From the NCBI RefSeq assembly GCF_000473365.1, contig NZ_AXBK01000003.1:1-64000 (forward strand): 64,000 nt of DNA, read 5' to 3'. The notes below the pieces were generated by a model. That model saw only the letters and a list, made by a program, of their open reading frames with translations. It was not told the DNA's origin and ran no database searches. Source of the DNA: Adhaeribacter aquaticus DSM 16391 (lineage in GTDB: Bacteria > Bacteroidota > Bacteroidia > Cytophagales > Hymenobacteraceae). Both the position numbers and the translations under genes were made by a program. Of the stretch, positions 1 to 9,039 are shown in pieces (position 1 is the stretch's first letter; each line of letters opens with the position of its first letter).

Positions 1-461
1 GGGATGTTAAGGGAACTCTTTATTTTTGATTCAAATATATAATTAAAAATATATTTTATTTAATTTTTACTGGAAACAGCCAGGTTTTTTTGATTATTCT
101 ATTTTTTATACGTTCGTATAAAGTTATCGATATAGTATTAAATAAGGTACAGATAAAAGAATGTAGCCAGGCGGGTTACCTTTTTTTATTTATATTAACC
201 CTATGAAGATAGATAAGCAGAAGTTGAAACGGACATTAATTCAAAAAAGAATAAACAAATTAAGCCCTTAGTTTATTTATTCTTTCTATACATTTGAATA
301 CCATTTAGATAAAAATGATTCTTTACCAAAATTAAGTTACCTTTGAATATGATCCAAGTACAGATATTTTATCAGTTATTTGGCATAATACCGTAGAATA
401 TTTATAGCCTTAACTAAAAGAAACACTAAAAATAATAATAGAATTTATTCGGAATTATGAT
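1..461. other. AT-rich intergenic region, no gene seen
   Basis: No convincing reading frame is present. The only structure noted is a short inverted repeat, TTATACG-TT-CGTATAA, at 106-121, which could be a regulator site but has no recognised partner. Confidence 0.4.
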
Positions 462-701
462 GTGAAAAACCTTTTAATTGATGCCAGTAAAACCACCATT
501 GACCCTACACTGGATGAAGCCGAATACGAGTCTATAGTAACCTCCTTTGCACAAGCCTTGGCAAAGACCCGTCTACAAAAATCCGCCCGGGTGGTTTCTA
601 AGAACCAAGCACGCGAGACAAAAGCAAAGGAGTTATCCGCTGAGGTTGTGAAGGCAACTCAATTAAATATTCATAACCAAAATTTCCCTACTAGATCCTA
701 G
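462..701 (+). CDS. Hypothetical protein, 79 aa (doubtful)
   Basis: This open frame begins with GTG at 462 because both nearby ATGs (457 and 460) run straight into a TGA. The predicted product is hydrophilic and mostly helical with many Lys and Ala, and has no motif I recognise. It ends just before a decayed TolC gene fragment, so it may itself be a remnant of a longer gene. No partner gene or promoter supports it, and I would not assign a function. Confidence 0.3.
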   Translation: MKNLLIDASKTTIDPTLDEAEYESIVTSFAQALAKTRLQKSARVVSKNQARETKAKELSAEVVKATQLNIHNQNFPTRS

Positions 702-710
702 GCTTTAGAA

Positions 711-850
711 TGGCCTTTTGCTAAATAAATTCCAAGACCATTTTCTTTTGGTTTTCCAGTTTGCTTTTGTTGAGTAGTAATTTAATGCGCTGCACTTTTA
801 GTTTTTATTGCGGGCAACCAGCCCGGAAAAGCAGAGCCTTTGACAAAGAA
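711..850 (-). pseudogene. Fragment of a TolC-family outer membrane efflux gene
   Basis: Read on the minus strand, this stretch gives SGLVARN and, after a shift of frame, KVQR-IKLLLNKSKLEN. These match SGLIARN and KVQRSRLLLNKSKLEN in the intact TolC-family gene at 13178-14470. The DNA is also visibly similar to about 13860-13950. Frameshifts and the lack of flanking sequence mark it as a relic of a second copy or close relative. It is not expected to make a protein. Confidence 0.75.
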
Positions 851-958
851 GCAGCAGACAAGCCAACTTTATCTGGCTTTTGATAAGGTTATAGCCTCCA
901 TTCCCAGGCAAGGGAGCTTTCAACTAACACTGCCATTTAAGGGAAAAGTGGCTGGAAC

Positions 959-2065
959 CTACTGAATATTTTCCCACCAGAAACCGGCATTTGAAACGGC
1001 TTCATTTAAAATGACCTTATCTCCAATCAGGGGATGCAACACTGGCAGGTTGATTTTACGAGCCTCCTCTGTCAGGCGGATGATAGGTTCATTCCAGGCA
1101 TGATTCGAAAGTGAAAATTTCCCCCAATGCCCGGGGAATATCATTTTCGCCTGAAGGTCCACTGCAGCCTGCACCACCTCTTCAGGCATCATATGAATAT
1201 ATTTCCAGCTTTTATCATATTGGCCGTTTTCCAGTATTACAAGGTCAAAAGGTCCAAACTGTTCTCCTATGCTTTTAAAGTGTGTATCATAACCGGAGTC
1301 TCCTCCCAGGTATATTTTTTTGGTGGGTGTATTGAGGATGAATGACATCCATAAAGAAGTATTTCTTTGCAAGCCCCTCCCGGAAAAATGCCGGGCAGGA
1401 GCCGTATTCACCCTGAATCCACCTCCCAGCAATATCTCTTCATTCCAGTCGCTTTCGGTAATTTTTGCCGTGCTGTATCCCCATCGCTCCAGGTGGGCAC
1501 CAACGCCAAGACCAGCGAACACATGCATTACCCTGTCTTTCAAGACCTTCATAGTTTCAAAATCCAGGTGATCCCAATGGTCGTGGGTAATAAAGAGGTA
1601 ATCTATTTCCGGAAAATCCTCGGTGGTATATACGTCGCTTCCGTTAAAACTGCGGGTAGTGAATTTTACGGGTGAGGCACTTCCGCTCAGGACAGGATCA
1701 ACCAGTATTTTTTTTCCCTCCAGCTGCATAAAATAAGAGGAGTGGCCGAACCACACCAGGATATCTTCGGCCGGATCGAGTTGTAACAGATCAACCTTTC
1801 TGCTTGGCAAACTACCGGAAGGCACCCTGCCTGCCCGGTCGCCAAAAACAAACTCCTTCATCATGGAAAAGTAGCTGGAGCCTTCCGTGAGCATAGGGGT
1901 AGGACTTAAATTCCGGAACTGACCATTTTTATAATTGAGTGACTGCTGTATCCGGGCCAACCTTTCCCCTGAAGGCACTTTCCCAAACTGGGGCTGTTGC
2001 ATGAAAAGATAAACCACCCCTACCAGCACACTAAGGATACCTGCAATAATTCCTATGATACTCAT
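959..2065 (-). CDS. MBL-fold metallohydrolase, NAPE-PLD/UlaG-like
   Basis: The 368-residue product starts with one hydrophobic segment (about residues 3-22), a membrane anchor or uncleaved signal. A metallo-beta-lactamase fold follows. The metal-binding motif HDHWDH is at 161-166, with GHSSYF near 107, PARHFSGRG in the middle and a later GGDSGYD and PGHWG. The pattern ARHFSGRG...WxSF...HMMPEE is typical of the NAPE-phospholipase D-like branch, so a lipid or phosphodiester substrate is possible but not shown. A close paralogue sits at 25140-26282. It stands alone on this strand and is divergent from the OhrR-like regulator at 2286. Confidence 0.85.
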   Translation of the reverse strand: MSIIGIIAGILSVLVGVVYLFMQQPQFGKVPSGERLARIQQSLNYKNGQFRNLSPTPMLTEGSSYFSMMKEFVFGDRAGRVPSGSLPSRKVDLLQLDPAEDILVWFGHSSYFMQLEGKKILVDPVLSGSASPVKFTTRSFNGSDVYTTEDFPEIDYLFITHDHWDHLDFETMKVLKDRVMHVFAGLGVGAHLERWGYSTAKITESDWNEEILLGGGFRVNTAPARHFSGRGLQRNTSLWMSFILNTPTKKIYLGGDSGYDTHFKSIGEQFGPFDLVILENGQYDKSWKYIHMMPEEVVQAAVDLQAKMIFPGHWGKFSLSNHAWNEPIIRLTEEARKINLPVLHPLIGDKVILNEAVSNAGFWWENIQ

Positions 2066-2226
2066 TCGTTATAGTATATTCTAATAAACCTGGAGGGTTT
2101 CTTTAACCCCGGCACCAGCCAATTGCAGCAGATAATCACTCAGCTAAGCAGCAACAGTACCAACATTCAGAGTTCCTGGCAGACTGCAAGGTAGTACAGA
2201 AAAATTAAAACCTGATCGGTTTTATA

Positions 2227-2269
2227 AAATTAAATTTTGCACAATTTAATTTTATAAAATTTAATTGCA
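2227..2269. promoter_or_regulatory. Candidate operator for the OhrR-like regulator
   Basis: A perfect 10-bp inverted repeat (AAATTAAATT, 2227-2236, with its complement at 2243-2252) lies just before the MarR-family gene. Part of it is repeated directly downstream (TTTTATAAAATTTAATTGCA, 2250-2269). AT-rich palindromes of this kind are usual for MarR/OhrR autoregulation. Binding is inferred from position only. Confidence 0.5.
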
Positions 2270-2285
2270 ATATATTTACAGGCAA

Positions 2286-2711
2286 ATGGAAAAGCTATTA
2301 ATTAGAAATCAGCTGTGCTTTAAGTTTTATGCTTTTTCAAGGCACATTACAACTCTGTACAAACCATTACTGGCAGAGCTAGGACTTACCTATCCGCAAT
2401 ACCTGGTAATGCTGGTGTTATGGGAAAAGGAACAGACAACTGTTAAAGTCCTGGGTGAACAATTAATGCTCGATAGCGGAACGCTTACCCCTCTGTTAAA
2501 ACGATTAGCACAAAAGGGCCTGCTCAACAGAAGCAGAAGCACTACTGATGAGCGCGTTGTGGAAATCAGCCTGACAACCGAAGGAAGAAAAATAAAGCAG
2601 AAAGCCTCCTGCATCCCAGACCAATTGATGCAGGCAGTGAATACAGAATCTTCCGATCTTCCTCAGTTGCACGCTATCCTCAGTAAGATGATAGATCAAA
2701 TACAGGAATAA
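2286..2711 (+). CDS. MarR-family regulator, OhrR-like (peroxide sensing)
   Basis: The product is a winged-helix MarR regulator of about 141 aa from the ATG at 2286; a longer TTG start at 2265 is possible but lies inside the candidate operator. The N-terminus NQLCFKFYAFSR...YKPLL...LTYPQYLVMLVLWE closely follows OhrR, including the reactive cysteine (Cys11 here) that is oxidised by organic hydroperoxides. The recognition-helix region LDSGTLTPLLKRLAQKGL and wing RSTTDERVVEISLT are intact. It is followed by a short-chain dehydrogenase and a glutathione peroxidase, which fits control of an oxidative-stress group. Confidence 0.85.
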   Translation: MEKLLIRNQLCFKFYAFSRHITTLYKPLLAELGLTYPQYLVMLVLWEKEQTTVKVLGEQLMLDSGTLTPLLKRLAQKGLLNRSRSTTDERVVEISLTTEGRKIKQKASCIPDQLMQAVNTESSDLPQLHAILSKMIDQIQE

Positions 2712-2811
2712 GTCCAGAAACCAACTCACTGGCACGACCCGTTGCATGAGTTGTGATTTTAAAAACTAAAATCAATTATCGCGTATTGAGGGTACCGATA
2801 AGAAATTAAGC

Positions 2812-3645
2812 ATGAACAACGAACTTAAAGATACAACGATCGTTATTACCGGCGGCAGCTCAGGAATAGGTGCCGCCGCTGCCAGGATATTGGCTAAAAA
2901 AGGAGCGAATCTGGTGATTACCGGTCGCTCTGCCGATACTAAAATAATCGCCACTGAACTGGGCTGCGATTATTACCTGGTAAATTATTCCAGCTTCTCT
3001 GATGTAAGCCGCTTTGCACAGGAATTGCTAAATAAATATCCTAAAATCGATTTTCTGGTCAATAATATTGGAGGCATTATCGCCGATAGGCGCATCACAG
3101 AAGATGGCCATGAAATGACATTGCAGGTAAATCATCTCTCCGGCTTTCTGCTCACCCAACTGCTGCAGGAACGCCTGGAAGAATCGAAAGCAATTGTAAT
3201 CAATACTTCCAGTTATGCCAATGTTGTTGGTAAAATCAACTTTAACGACCTGGAGAATCAAAAGAATTACAGCGCCATGAAAGCCTACGGAACTGCCAAG
3301 TTAATGAACATCCTCCATGCCATGGAAATCAACAGGCGCTTTAAAGGCGTTCGGGCGACATCTTTCCATCCCGGTGTTGTTAGAACAGGCTTCGCCCGGG
3401 AAGGAAGCAGCCTGGCTAAGTGGTTTTATAATTCAATGCTTAAGAATTTATTTATGATTTCTCCTGAAAAAGGAGCCGATACCCTTATCTGGTTCATTAC
3501 CGGAGAACAGGCCTGGAGAGAGGGAGAATACTATTATAAAAAAAGGCCGGGCAGAAAGAATCCTCAGGCCAACAACGACAACGCACAAAAGCTCTGGGAT
3601 AAGTCTGTACAACTTACAAATAATTTTACAGCCCATACCCTTTAA
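2812..3645 (+). CDS. SDR-family NAD(P)-dependent oxidoreductase
   Basis: This 277-aa Rossmann-fold short-chain dehydrogenase carries the cofactor motif TGGSSGIG (13-20), the variant NNIGG (84-88) of NNAG, a serine at 133-134, and the catalytic YxxxK at Tyr159/Lys163. HPGVVRTGF follows the active site, as in retinol dehydrogenase-like members. The substrate cannot be deduced. It lies 100 bp after the OhrR-like gene on the same strand and may respond to the same stress signal. Confidence 0.85.
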   Translation: MNNELKDTTIVITGGSSGIGAAAARILAKKGANLVITGRSADTKIIATELGCDYYLVNYSSFSDVSRFAQELLNKYPKIDFLVNNIGGIIADRRITEDGHEMTLQVNHLSGFLLTQLLQERLEESKAIVINTSSYANVVGKINFNDLENQKNYSAMKAYGTAKLMNILHAMEINRRFKGVRATSFHPGVVRTGFAREGSSLAKWFYNSMLKNLFMISPEKGADTLIWFITGEQAWREGEYYYKKRPGRKNPQANNDNAQKLWDKSVQLTNNFTAHTL

Positions 3646-3936
3646 ATTCCAACCAGGCATCGCCATGAGCCAGACCTTAAAGTCTTTCTACCATGTTAAC
3701 TTTCTCCACGGCTTTTTCGAATACCTTTCTTAGTTACTTGCTTTCCACAAAGGCCTTCTAAAGCCTGAAAAACTAAAGGACTAAGTGGAAACAGCTGTAG
3801 CGGCGACTAAAAATTGATTTAACCATAACCCGACACTGACCATAGAATTGAAGAACTCGGTTCGGGAAAAACAGGCTACTCAGGAAACATATACCCAATT
3901 AACTGGGTGCTTAAATACATTTTTAAAAATATAATT

Positions 3937-4527
3937 ATGACATTCAAACAACTTATCTTAAAAAAGCTTTACCCACTGATCATGCGCTTAACCAAGAATG
4001 TGGGTGGAAAAGGCTCTATCCTGAACAACCAGCAAGGCACCAGGCCTAAAGTGCCTTTTTACCAGCTCAGGAGTACTCAAAACAACGGTCAGCCACTAGA
4101 TTTCAGCGAGTTTAAAAACAAGAAGGTACTATTGGTAAATACCGCCTCTAATTGCGGTTATACCGGGCAGTATGAAGAGCTGCAACAGCTGCACGAACAA
4201 TTAAAGGACAAGCTGGTGATCGTGGGCTTTCCGTCCAATGACTTTAAGGAACAGGAAAAAAACAATGACAGCGATATTGCCCGGTTCTGCCAGCTAAATT
4301 ATGGCGTTAGCTTTCCTCTGGTAAAGAAAAGCAGCGTGGTAAAAAGTAAAGAGCAGAATCCCATATACCAATGGCTTACCCATTCCGAGCAAAATGGATG
4401 GAATGTCCAGGAGCCCGAATGGAATTTCAGTAAATACCTGATCGATGAAAACGGGGTACTAACCCATTACTTCGGCCCGGCCGTTTCTCCCTTAAGCCAG
4501 GAGGTGGTAAAGGCTTTAGAAGCATGA
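3937..4527 (+). CDS. Glutathione peroxidase family protein
   Basis: The ATG at 3937 is preferred over the upstream GTG at 3907, giving 196 aa. The motif NTASNCGYTGQYEEL places the peroxidatic cysteine at Cys73. NDFKEQE supplies the conserved glutamine, and PEWNFSKYLID the conserved tryptophan. A second cysteine (about 118, in ARFCQLNYGVSFP) fits thioredoxin-recycled two-cysteine enzymes rather than true glutathione users. It reduces hydrogen or lipid peroxides. The N-terminal extension of about 35 residues is hydrophobic and basic and may be a weak membrane anchor. Placement after an OhrR-like regulator supports a peroxide-defence role. Confidence 0.9.
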   Translation: MTFKQLILKKLYPLIMRLTKNVGGKGSILNNQQGTRPKVPFYQLRSTQNNGQPLDFSEFKNKKVLLVNTASNCGYTGQYEELQQLHEQLKDKLVIVGFPSNDFKEQEKNNDSDIARFCQLNYGVSFPLVKKSSVVKSKEQNPIYQWLTHSEQNGWNVQEPEWNFSKYLIDENGVLTHYFGPAVSPLSQEVVKALEA

Positions 4528-4565
4528 CCTCTACTCCCTTGTTGACTGCTCAACCGGGCCCGCTG

Positions 4566-4600
4566 CCAGCCATCTAGGCTGGGCTATTTTCTCATTTTAG
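4566..4600 (+). terminator. Likely terminator after the peroxidase gene
   Basis: A 6-bp stem CCAGCC (4566-4571) / GGCTGG (4577-4582) with a 5-nt loop is followed by a T-rich run, about 40 bp after the peroxidase stop codon. The stem is short, so strength is uncertain. Confidence 0.45.
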
Positions 4601-4790
4601 CCTTTCCTATTTTAATATGAACGCGGGAATTAAGCAGCAATACTAGCAGAGTTAGATGTGAACAGCCAGACTGAAACTGGCCAGTTAGTATGAAAAGGTA
4701 AATGAGGCGAACACACCCTCTAAAAATTAATTTGGTTTAGCACTGATTATTTATTTTTAGCGGTTGCAGCTTTTGAAAAGCTTTCAGAAA

Positions 4791-5498
4791 TCATCTCTTA
4801 CTGATAGTATAAACAAAGGCAACCTGGATGCTGGGAACATAAGCATTTTCCCGGTACACGTCCTTCAGGTAAACATCCACTCTTTCGCTAAGTGTAGGAA
4901 GTGCCGGTGAAAGTGAACTGTTGGACCTTACATTCATACTCATGCCCAGTTCTAAATGGATTTCCGTATTTTTGAGGTTTATAGGAATACGGTTTCCATA
5001 TAATACCCCTAATTGCAACAAATTTGATTTTAATGTAGATAATGATGGGTTTCGATTGAATGGACTTGTTGGAAACCGTATACCTGTTGCAAGTTCAATC
5101 AACTTATTTTGTGTTTCCTTTCCAGTTAAACTAATCTGCTGCAGAAACCCGCCAACATAATTTTTTTTAAAATTGTAATTAATACCTGCTTCTAAAACAA
5201 GCCCAGATTCAAAGGCGTTGTCAATCATCAGCACTACATCTTTTTCAGCTCCGAGTTGCTTCATTGAAAAAAGGATGATAGAAGAATGTGGCTCTGTAAG
5301 AACCCCAAATTGAAAATTTGCAGAAAGTCTTTTAGAAACTCGAACTTCATAGCCAATACCAAATTGGATCGGCACTTCTACAAGTGATTTAAAATAATGC
5401 TGCACACTGTCCGTTCTCTGTTGGGCAGCTGTTTCTGAAAACGGTAAAAACAATAATAAACCATAAAATACTGTTAAGAATTGCAAAAGCTTCCTCAT
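4791..5498 (-). CDS. Secreted protein, probable small outer membrane beta-barrel
   Basis: The 235-aa product begins with a clear signal peptide (MRKLLQFLTVFYGLLLFLP...ETAAQQ, cut near residue 26). The rest alternates polar and hydrophobic residues in strand-like stretches (IQFGIGYEVRVSKRLSANFQFG, LVLEAGINYNFKK, IQVAFVYTISKR), as in small porin-like barrels of Bacteroidota. No enzyme motif is visible. It is monocistronic, convergent with the peroxidase gene. Confidence 0.6.
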   Translation of the reverse strand: MRKLLQFLTVFYGLLLFLPFSETAAQQRTDSVQHYFKSLVEVPIQFGIGYEVRVSKRLSANFQFGVLTEPHSSIILFSMKQLGAEKDVVLMIDNAFESGLVLEAGINYNFKKNYVGGFLQQISLTGKETQNKLIELATGIRFPTSPFNRNPSLSTLKSNLLQLGVLYGNRIPINLKNTEIHLELGMSMNVRSNSSLSPALPTLSERVDVYLKDVYRENAYVPSIQVAFVYTISKR

Positions 5499-5852
5499 TT
5501 ATTAAAATCTTTAGCCACTACTGTCCGAACCCAATAGTGCTCCTGGCTATCCCTACCATGGCCTGCGGCTTTTTCCTCTCGCCCAAGGAATGGCGGCAGC
5601 CAAAGATTATTTCGCCCGTATAAAAGCCGAGCGGAAAATAGGTGCTAAATAAGATAGTTTAGAATATATCTGGAGTCTAAATAGATTCCGTATTATGGTG
5701 CGTTTTCTCATCGATATTTTCTAAAAAATTAATGGCGAAGCTAAAGTAGCTATGCGATAACCAAGCAGAGAACTACCACCGTTAATGCATTAGCAAAGTA
5801 TATTCTGGCGAAATTTTAATTCCATCTTGTATTCTCACCCAAATGCTTATCA
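5499..5852. other. Intergenic region with a coding-like remnant
   Basis: Plus-strand positions 5579-5653 read LAQGMAAAKDYFARIKAER followed by KIGAK and a stop, which looks like the end of a real protein, but no start or upstream frame continues it. The remainder (5654-5852) is AT-rich with nothing recognised. Confidence 0.3.
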
Positions 5853-6722
5853 TCATTGGATAAGAAGTTTGCCTATATTCTTTACGTGGTTTTTTTTCAA
5901 CAAACTCAACAGATACACCCCGGGTGGCAGCACTGTCGGTAACAATACCTGACCTTGGCTACTTACCGGAACTGTTCCGCGGTTCCTTCCCTGCATATCG
6001 ATTAATTGGGCCTTGCTGTACCCTGGCGGCACCTCTTTTATAATGATTTTTCCGGAGGCGCTTGCCGGATTCGGAAAAACAGAAATAGTAGAAGGGGATT
6101 GGGTCTCGTCAGAGATACTGGTAATCAAACAACTTGCCTTGGTTTTCACTACTACCGTGTCTCTGGCGTTACAACCTAAGGGGTCTGTTACCTTAACCCA
6201 ATAAGAGCCGGGTTGGCCTACTTTTATAGATTGGCTTTTAGCGCCCGTTGACCATTGGTAGGTGGCATTAGGCAAAAATGCCTCTAGGGTTAAACTGTCG
6301 CCAGGGCATAATTCGGTTCCATTGGGCGTATTAATAGTAGCTGTCAAAGCAGTACTTGTAATAATAACGGTATTGGGCGATGCACTGCCTATAACCGCCG
6401 GGTTGTTGGAAACAACACGTATCCGGTAAAGGAAACCGAATTGTGCATTTTTGGGCAGGGTAGCCATAATAAGGCCCACGTTAAAATTTGTAGTTCCAAT
6501 ATTTACCGGATTAGTAAACTGTCCCCACTTGTTAGAGAGTTGGGCAGTGAAAGTGTTTCCAAACCTAGGGAAAGTGCCCTTGGTGGCGAACCTGACAATA
6601 ACCTGCGAACCGGCACATGTCCCGGTTTGCAGTACAGAGTCGGTGCTGATGGTAATCTGGGCAAAGGAACTATAGCTAAGCACCAACGAAAGAAATAGGA
6701 AAAGTGTAAATTTTTTGTTCAT
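5853..6722 (-). CDS. Secreted protein with type IX secretion C-terminal domain
   Basis: The start is set at 6722 (MNKKFTLFLFLSLVLSYSSFAQ), where a signal peptide begins; the frame is open 61 codons further upstream but that part looks non-coding. The 289-aa product has a middle region with an Ig-like or PKD-like character (LCPGDSLTLEAFLPNATYQWS, GSYWVKVTDPLGC). The final 75 residues form a T9SS type A sorting domain (ISVFPNPAS...GVYLLSLLKK...GKLLIQ). It is expected to cross the outer membrane and be anchored or released at the surface. The exact role is unknown. Confidence 0.8.
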   Translation of the reverse strand: MNKKFTLFLFLSLVLSYSSFAQITISTDSVLQTGTCAGSQVIVRFATKGTFPRFGNTFTAQLSNKWGQFTNPVNIGTTNFNVGLIMATLPKNAQFGFLYRIRVVSNNPAVIGSASPNTVIITSTALTATINTPNGTELCPGDSLTLEAFLPNATYQWSTGAKSQSIKVGQPGSYWVKVTDPLGCNARDTVVVKTKASCLITSISDETQSPSTISVFPNPASASGKIIIKEVPPGYSKAQLIDMQGRNRGTVPVSSQGQVLLPTVLPPGVYLLSLLKKNHVKNIGKLLIQ

Positions 6723-6929
6723 AAACCTAATACCTGAAAGCAAACCAAAGTGCTTGTTTACATTCCTTTTTTTGCGCTGCAAACAACCATGGAGGAACCC
6801 TGCGTTTGCAATTTTAGCACCTCGTAGCACTGCTACACTGCTAAAAAATCCCTGCCTAGAGCCTTTTCCTGGCCGTTTTCGCTGGTAAAAGTCAACTGTA
6901 AACAAGCTCTAAATGTTTTTGTGAGAGGT

Positions 6930-7580
6930 TTATTTAATTGTGTAATTGGTAAGGGTTTCTGATTGGTTTACAATTTTGCTACCCTGCAGAGACAGGTTGA
7001 AATTACTTTGCACCAGTCCTACTTTGTCTGCGTAATAGAAATCGCCCCCACCTAACGAACCAATAGTAGGTATGGAAACATTTAACCGCACCCGTATTAC
7101 CTTTGTGAATATCTTATTATTTACCGTAAGCGTAGTGTCCTTGGTTTTTATGGCATAATTTAAATCCGCTGTTAGCGGAATAGGGATAGAGGGAATACTA
7201 ATAGGCAAAGATGATTTCCAGGTCGCTTTTACGGGTTGGTTATCTTTCAGATAAAGCTCTGAGAAGCCATTAGGCGCTAATCCCGGAATAACGGTTAATT
7301 GGTAATACTCATTCGCACTTTTTAAACGGTACCTGTTCTGTCCGTCGGTGCTGGTAAATACTTTGAAGGTCTTGCCAGAAGCGGTAGTGTCTTTGTTGGT
7401 AGCCGTTAGCGTGTAGGAAGTCCCCAGGCTGGTTTGGTAGGACCAGGTGCTCCCCGCTGTCATGGGCATGTAATTAGGCTCCGACTTAGGCTCTGGCTTA
7501 GGCTCAGTATCAGAAGCATTCTTCTCACATGAAGCAAGAAAAAACAGGGCAAGAATCAAGGATGTCAAATTTATTTTCAT
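6930..7580 (-). CDS. Hypothetical lipoprotein
   Basis: The 216-aa product has a lipoprotein signal ending in LASC (cysteine about residue 18), followed by a Pro/Glu-rich linker (EPKPEPKSEPN). The beta-rich body contains MTAGSTWSYQ and YYADKVGLVQSNFNL, phrases common in Bacteroidota lipoproteins of unknown function. Together with the neighbours at 5853 and 7733 it forms a minus-strand run of exported proteins with gaps of about 150-210 bp, so each may have its own promoter. Confidence 0.65.
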   Translation of the reverse strand: MKINLTSLILALFFLASCEKNASDTEPKPEPKSEPNYMPMTAGSTWSYQTSLGTSYTLTATNKDTTASGKTFKVFTSTDGQNRYRLKSANEYYQLTVIPGLAPNGFSELYLKDNQPVKATWKSSLPISIPSIPIPLTADLNYAIKTKDTTLTVNNKIFTKVIRVRLNVSIPTIGSLGGGDFYYADKVGLVQSNFNLSLQGSKIVNQSETLTNYTIK

Positions 7581-7732
7581 TTTTATTGGTTTTTATAAGT
7601 AGAGACCCATTTATGGGCAGGGTTAAGTGTGAAATAAGTTAAGGATGCGTTTTAGCGTTTTTTCAGGAAATAAGCTCATTCGAGCTTGTTGTTCATGCTT
7701 TGGTAGAGCTATCAGTCCGGTGATATATAATT

Positions 7733-8449
7733 TTATAAGCGAATGGTGTATGATTTTCCGTTGTTTAGCATAAGGGTAGCTGTATTATTGCCATTAAAGG
7801 TTACTTGCCCCTGGTAGCGAGATGGTTTTTTTTGCTCAATTTCTATGTTGAGATGAACGACACCTGATTTGATCTTCCTTGTCTTTTTATCCATGACAAT
7901 ATTAGTAGAATTTAATATTGTTTTTCCTTTGATAAAAGGTTGGTCTTTAAAGGCGGATGTATAACTTCCTTCCTGCACTGCCTGTTTAATGAAATACTCC
8001 GTTGAAGAGGCTTCTAAACCAGACACTTCAAATGCAGATGTAGTTTTGCCTGCAGAAGCAAGCATTATTCCGTCAAAACCGGAAGCGCCGCTGGAGCTGA
8101 AATTCACCTTTGAAGGCTGCTTATTAACACAGGTAAGGTTCCAGTTCAGTTTTAAATCATAGGAAGAGGAACCAGTAAGGCCTGAATAGCGCTTGGCTAA
8201 CGTTGTATCCTTTTTGGCTCCACAGTTTTCTGGGGTAAGGAACCGGTCAAGAATATTAATAGAATTATCAAAGTGGGTTAAGAGACCCCCTCTTTCAAAA
8301 GTAAGCGCCTGTTTTGTCATTTCTACGGCTACGTCTTCGGTAAAAGAAGGCTCTGGCGCTGGTTCTGAATTTTCTTTACATGATGTAGTAAAAAGGAAAA
8401 TGAAAGCAGAGAAAAAGAAAAGAGAATTTAAGCTTTTAGGGGGTTTCAT
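7733..8449 (-). CDS. Hypothetical lipoprotein
   Basis: A lipoprotein signal (FFFSAFIFLFTTSC) precedes an acidic, Pro-rich linker (ENSEPAPEPSF), giving 238 aa in all. The body is beta-rich with two further cysteines (NCGAKK and LTCVNK) that could form a disulfide, and ends in TATLMLNNGKSYTIRL. I do not recognise a family. It is likely exported and membrane-anchored, like its downstream neighbour. Confidence 0.65.
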   Translation of the reverse strand: MKPPKSLNSLFFFSAFIFLFTTSCKENSEPAPEPSFTEDVAVEMTKQALTFERGGLLTHFDNSINILDRFLTPENCGAKKDTTLAKRYSGLTGSSSYDLKLNWNLTCVNKQPSKVNFSSSGASGFDGIMLASAGKTTSAFEVSGLEASSTEYFIKQAVQEGSYTSAFKDQPFIKGKTILNSTNIVMDKKTRKIKSGVVHLNIEIEQKKPSRYQGQVTFNGNNTATLMLNNGKSYTIRL

Positions 8450-8613
8450 GTTTTTAATTTTTAAAGTTTTATTGTTTTTGATTTAAAGTTTGATTGTCTA
8501 AACTGATAGATGTAGAGAATTAAAAAATGGTTGGGTGAACAGGAAATATTTTTTTAGACTGTAGGCAGAGAAGTACAATGGCCTGATTTTTCTTAAAGTA
8601 ATTTAGGGCACAG

Positions 8614-8885
8614 GCGCTCTTCCTGGACGGCATTCACCTGATAAATAACATCAGTAATAATATGAGGAACTGCCTGATGGAGTTGAAAGATAAAATCCTG
8701 GTGTAAGCGGACCTTTAAAGGATGAACACAAGAATATCTGCCAGATTAAGCACTCCGGACATCGGTGCATCGCCAGTTTTCTCTCTAACCTTATCTCAGG
8801 ATTGTTTGCCTACTGCTTTTTCCCAAAGAAACCGGCTATAAGTTCCCAACAGAGTATGCTCACCAAGTGGGCTTCTTTTATTTAA
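8614..8885 (+). pseudogene. Degraded IS982-family transposase (C-terminal part)
   Basis: The first frame reads ALFLDGIHLINNISNNMRNC and continues LMELKDKIL to a stop. A second frame from 8721 reads DEHKNICQIKHSGHR...SGLFAYCFFPKKPAI. Together these follow the end of IS982-type transposases (DGxxLxxxxxxNM...DKxLLRKR...NDxLKNxxQIEHxRHRS...GLxAYxFxPKKP). The part between, holding the last catalytic Glu, is frameshifted, so the gene is dead. No terminal repeats were identified. Confidence 0.75.
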
Positions 8886-9039
8886 TCGGACTCAGGTTAC
8901 TAGGTATTTTAGCATGCACCTGATTTAAATTCACTATTTTTCCCAGGGCACCCAACCAAAACTCCTGGTTAAGCATCTATAACAATAACTACTTGCAACC
9001 TATACGAACTATAAATACTTTCACGGGTAATAATTTTTT

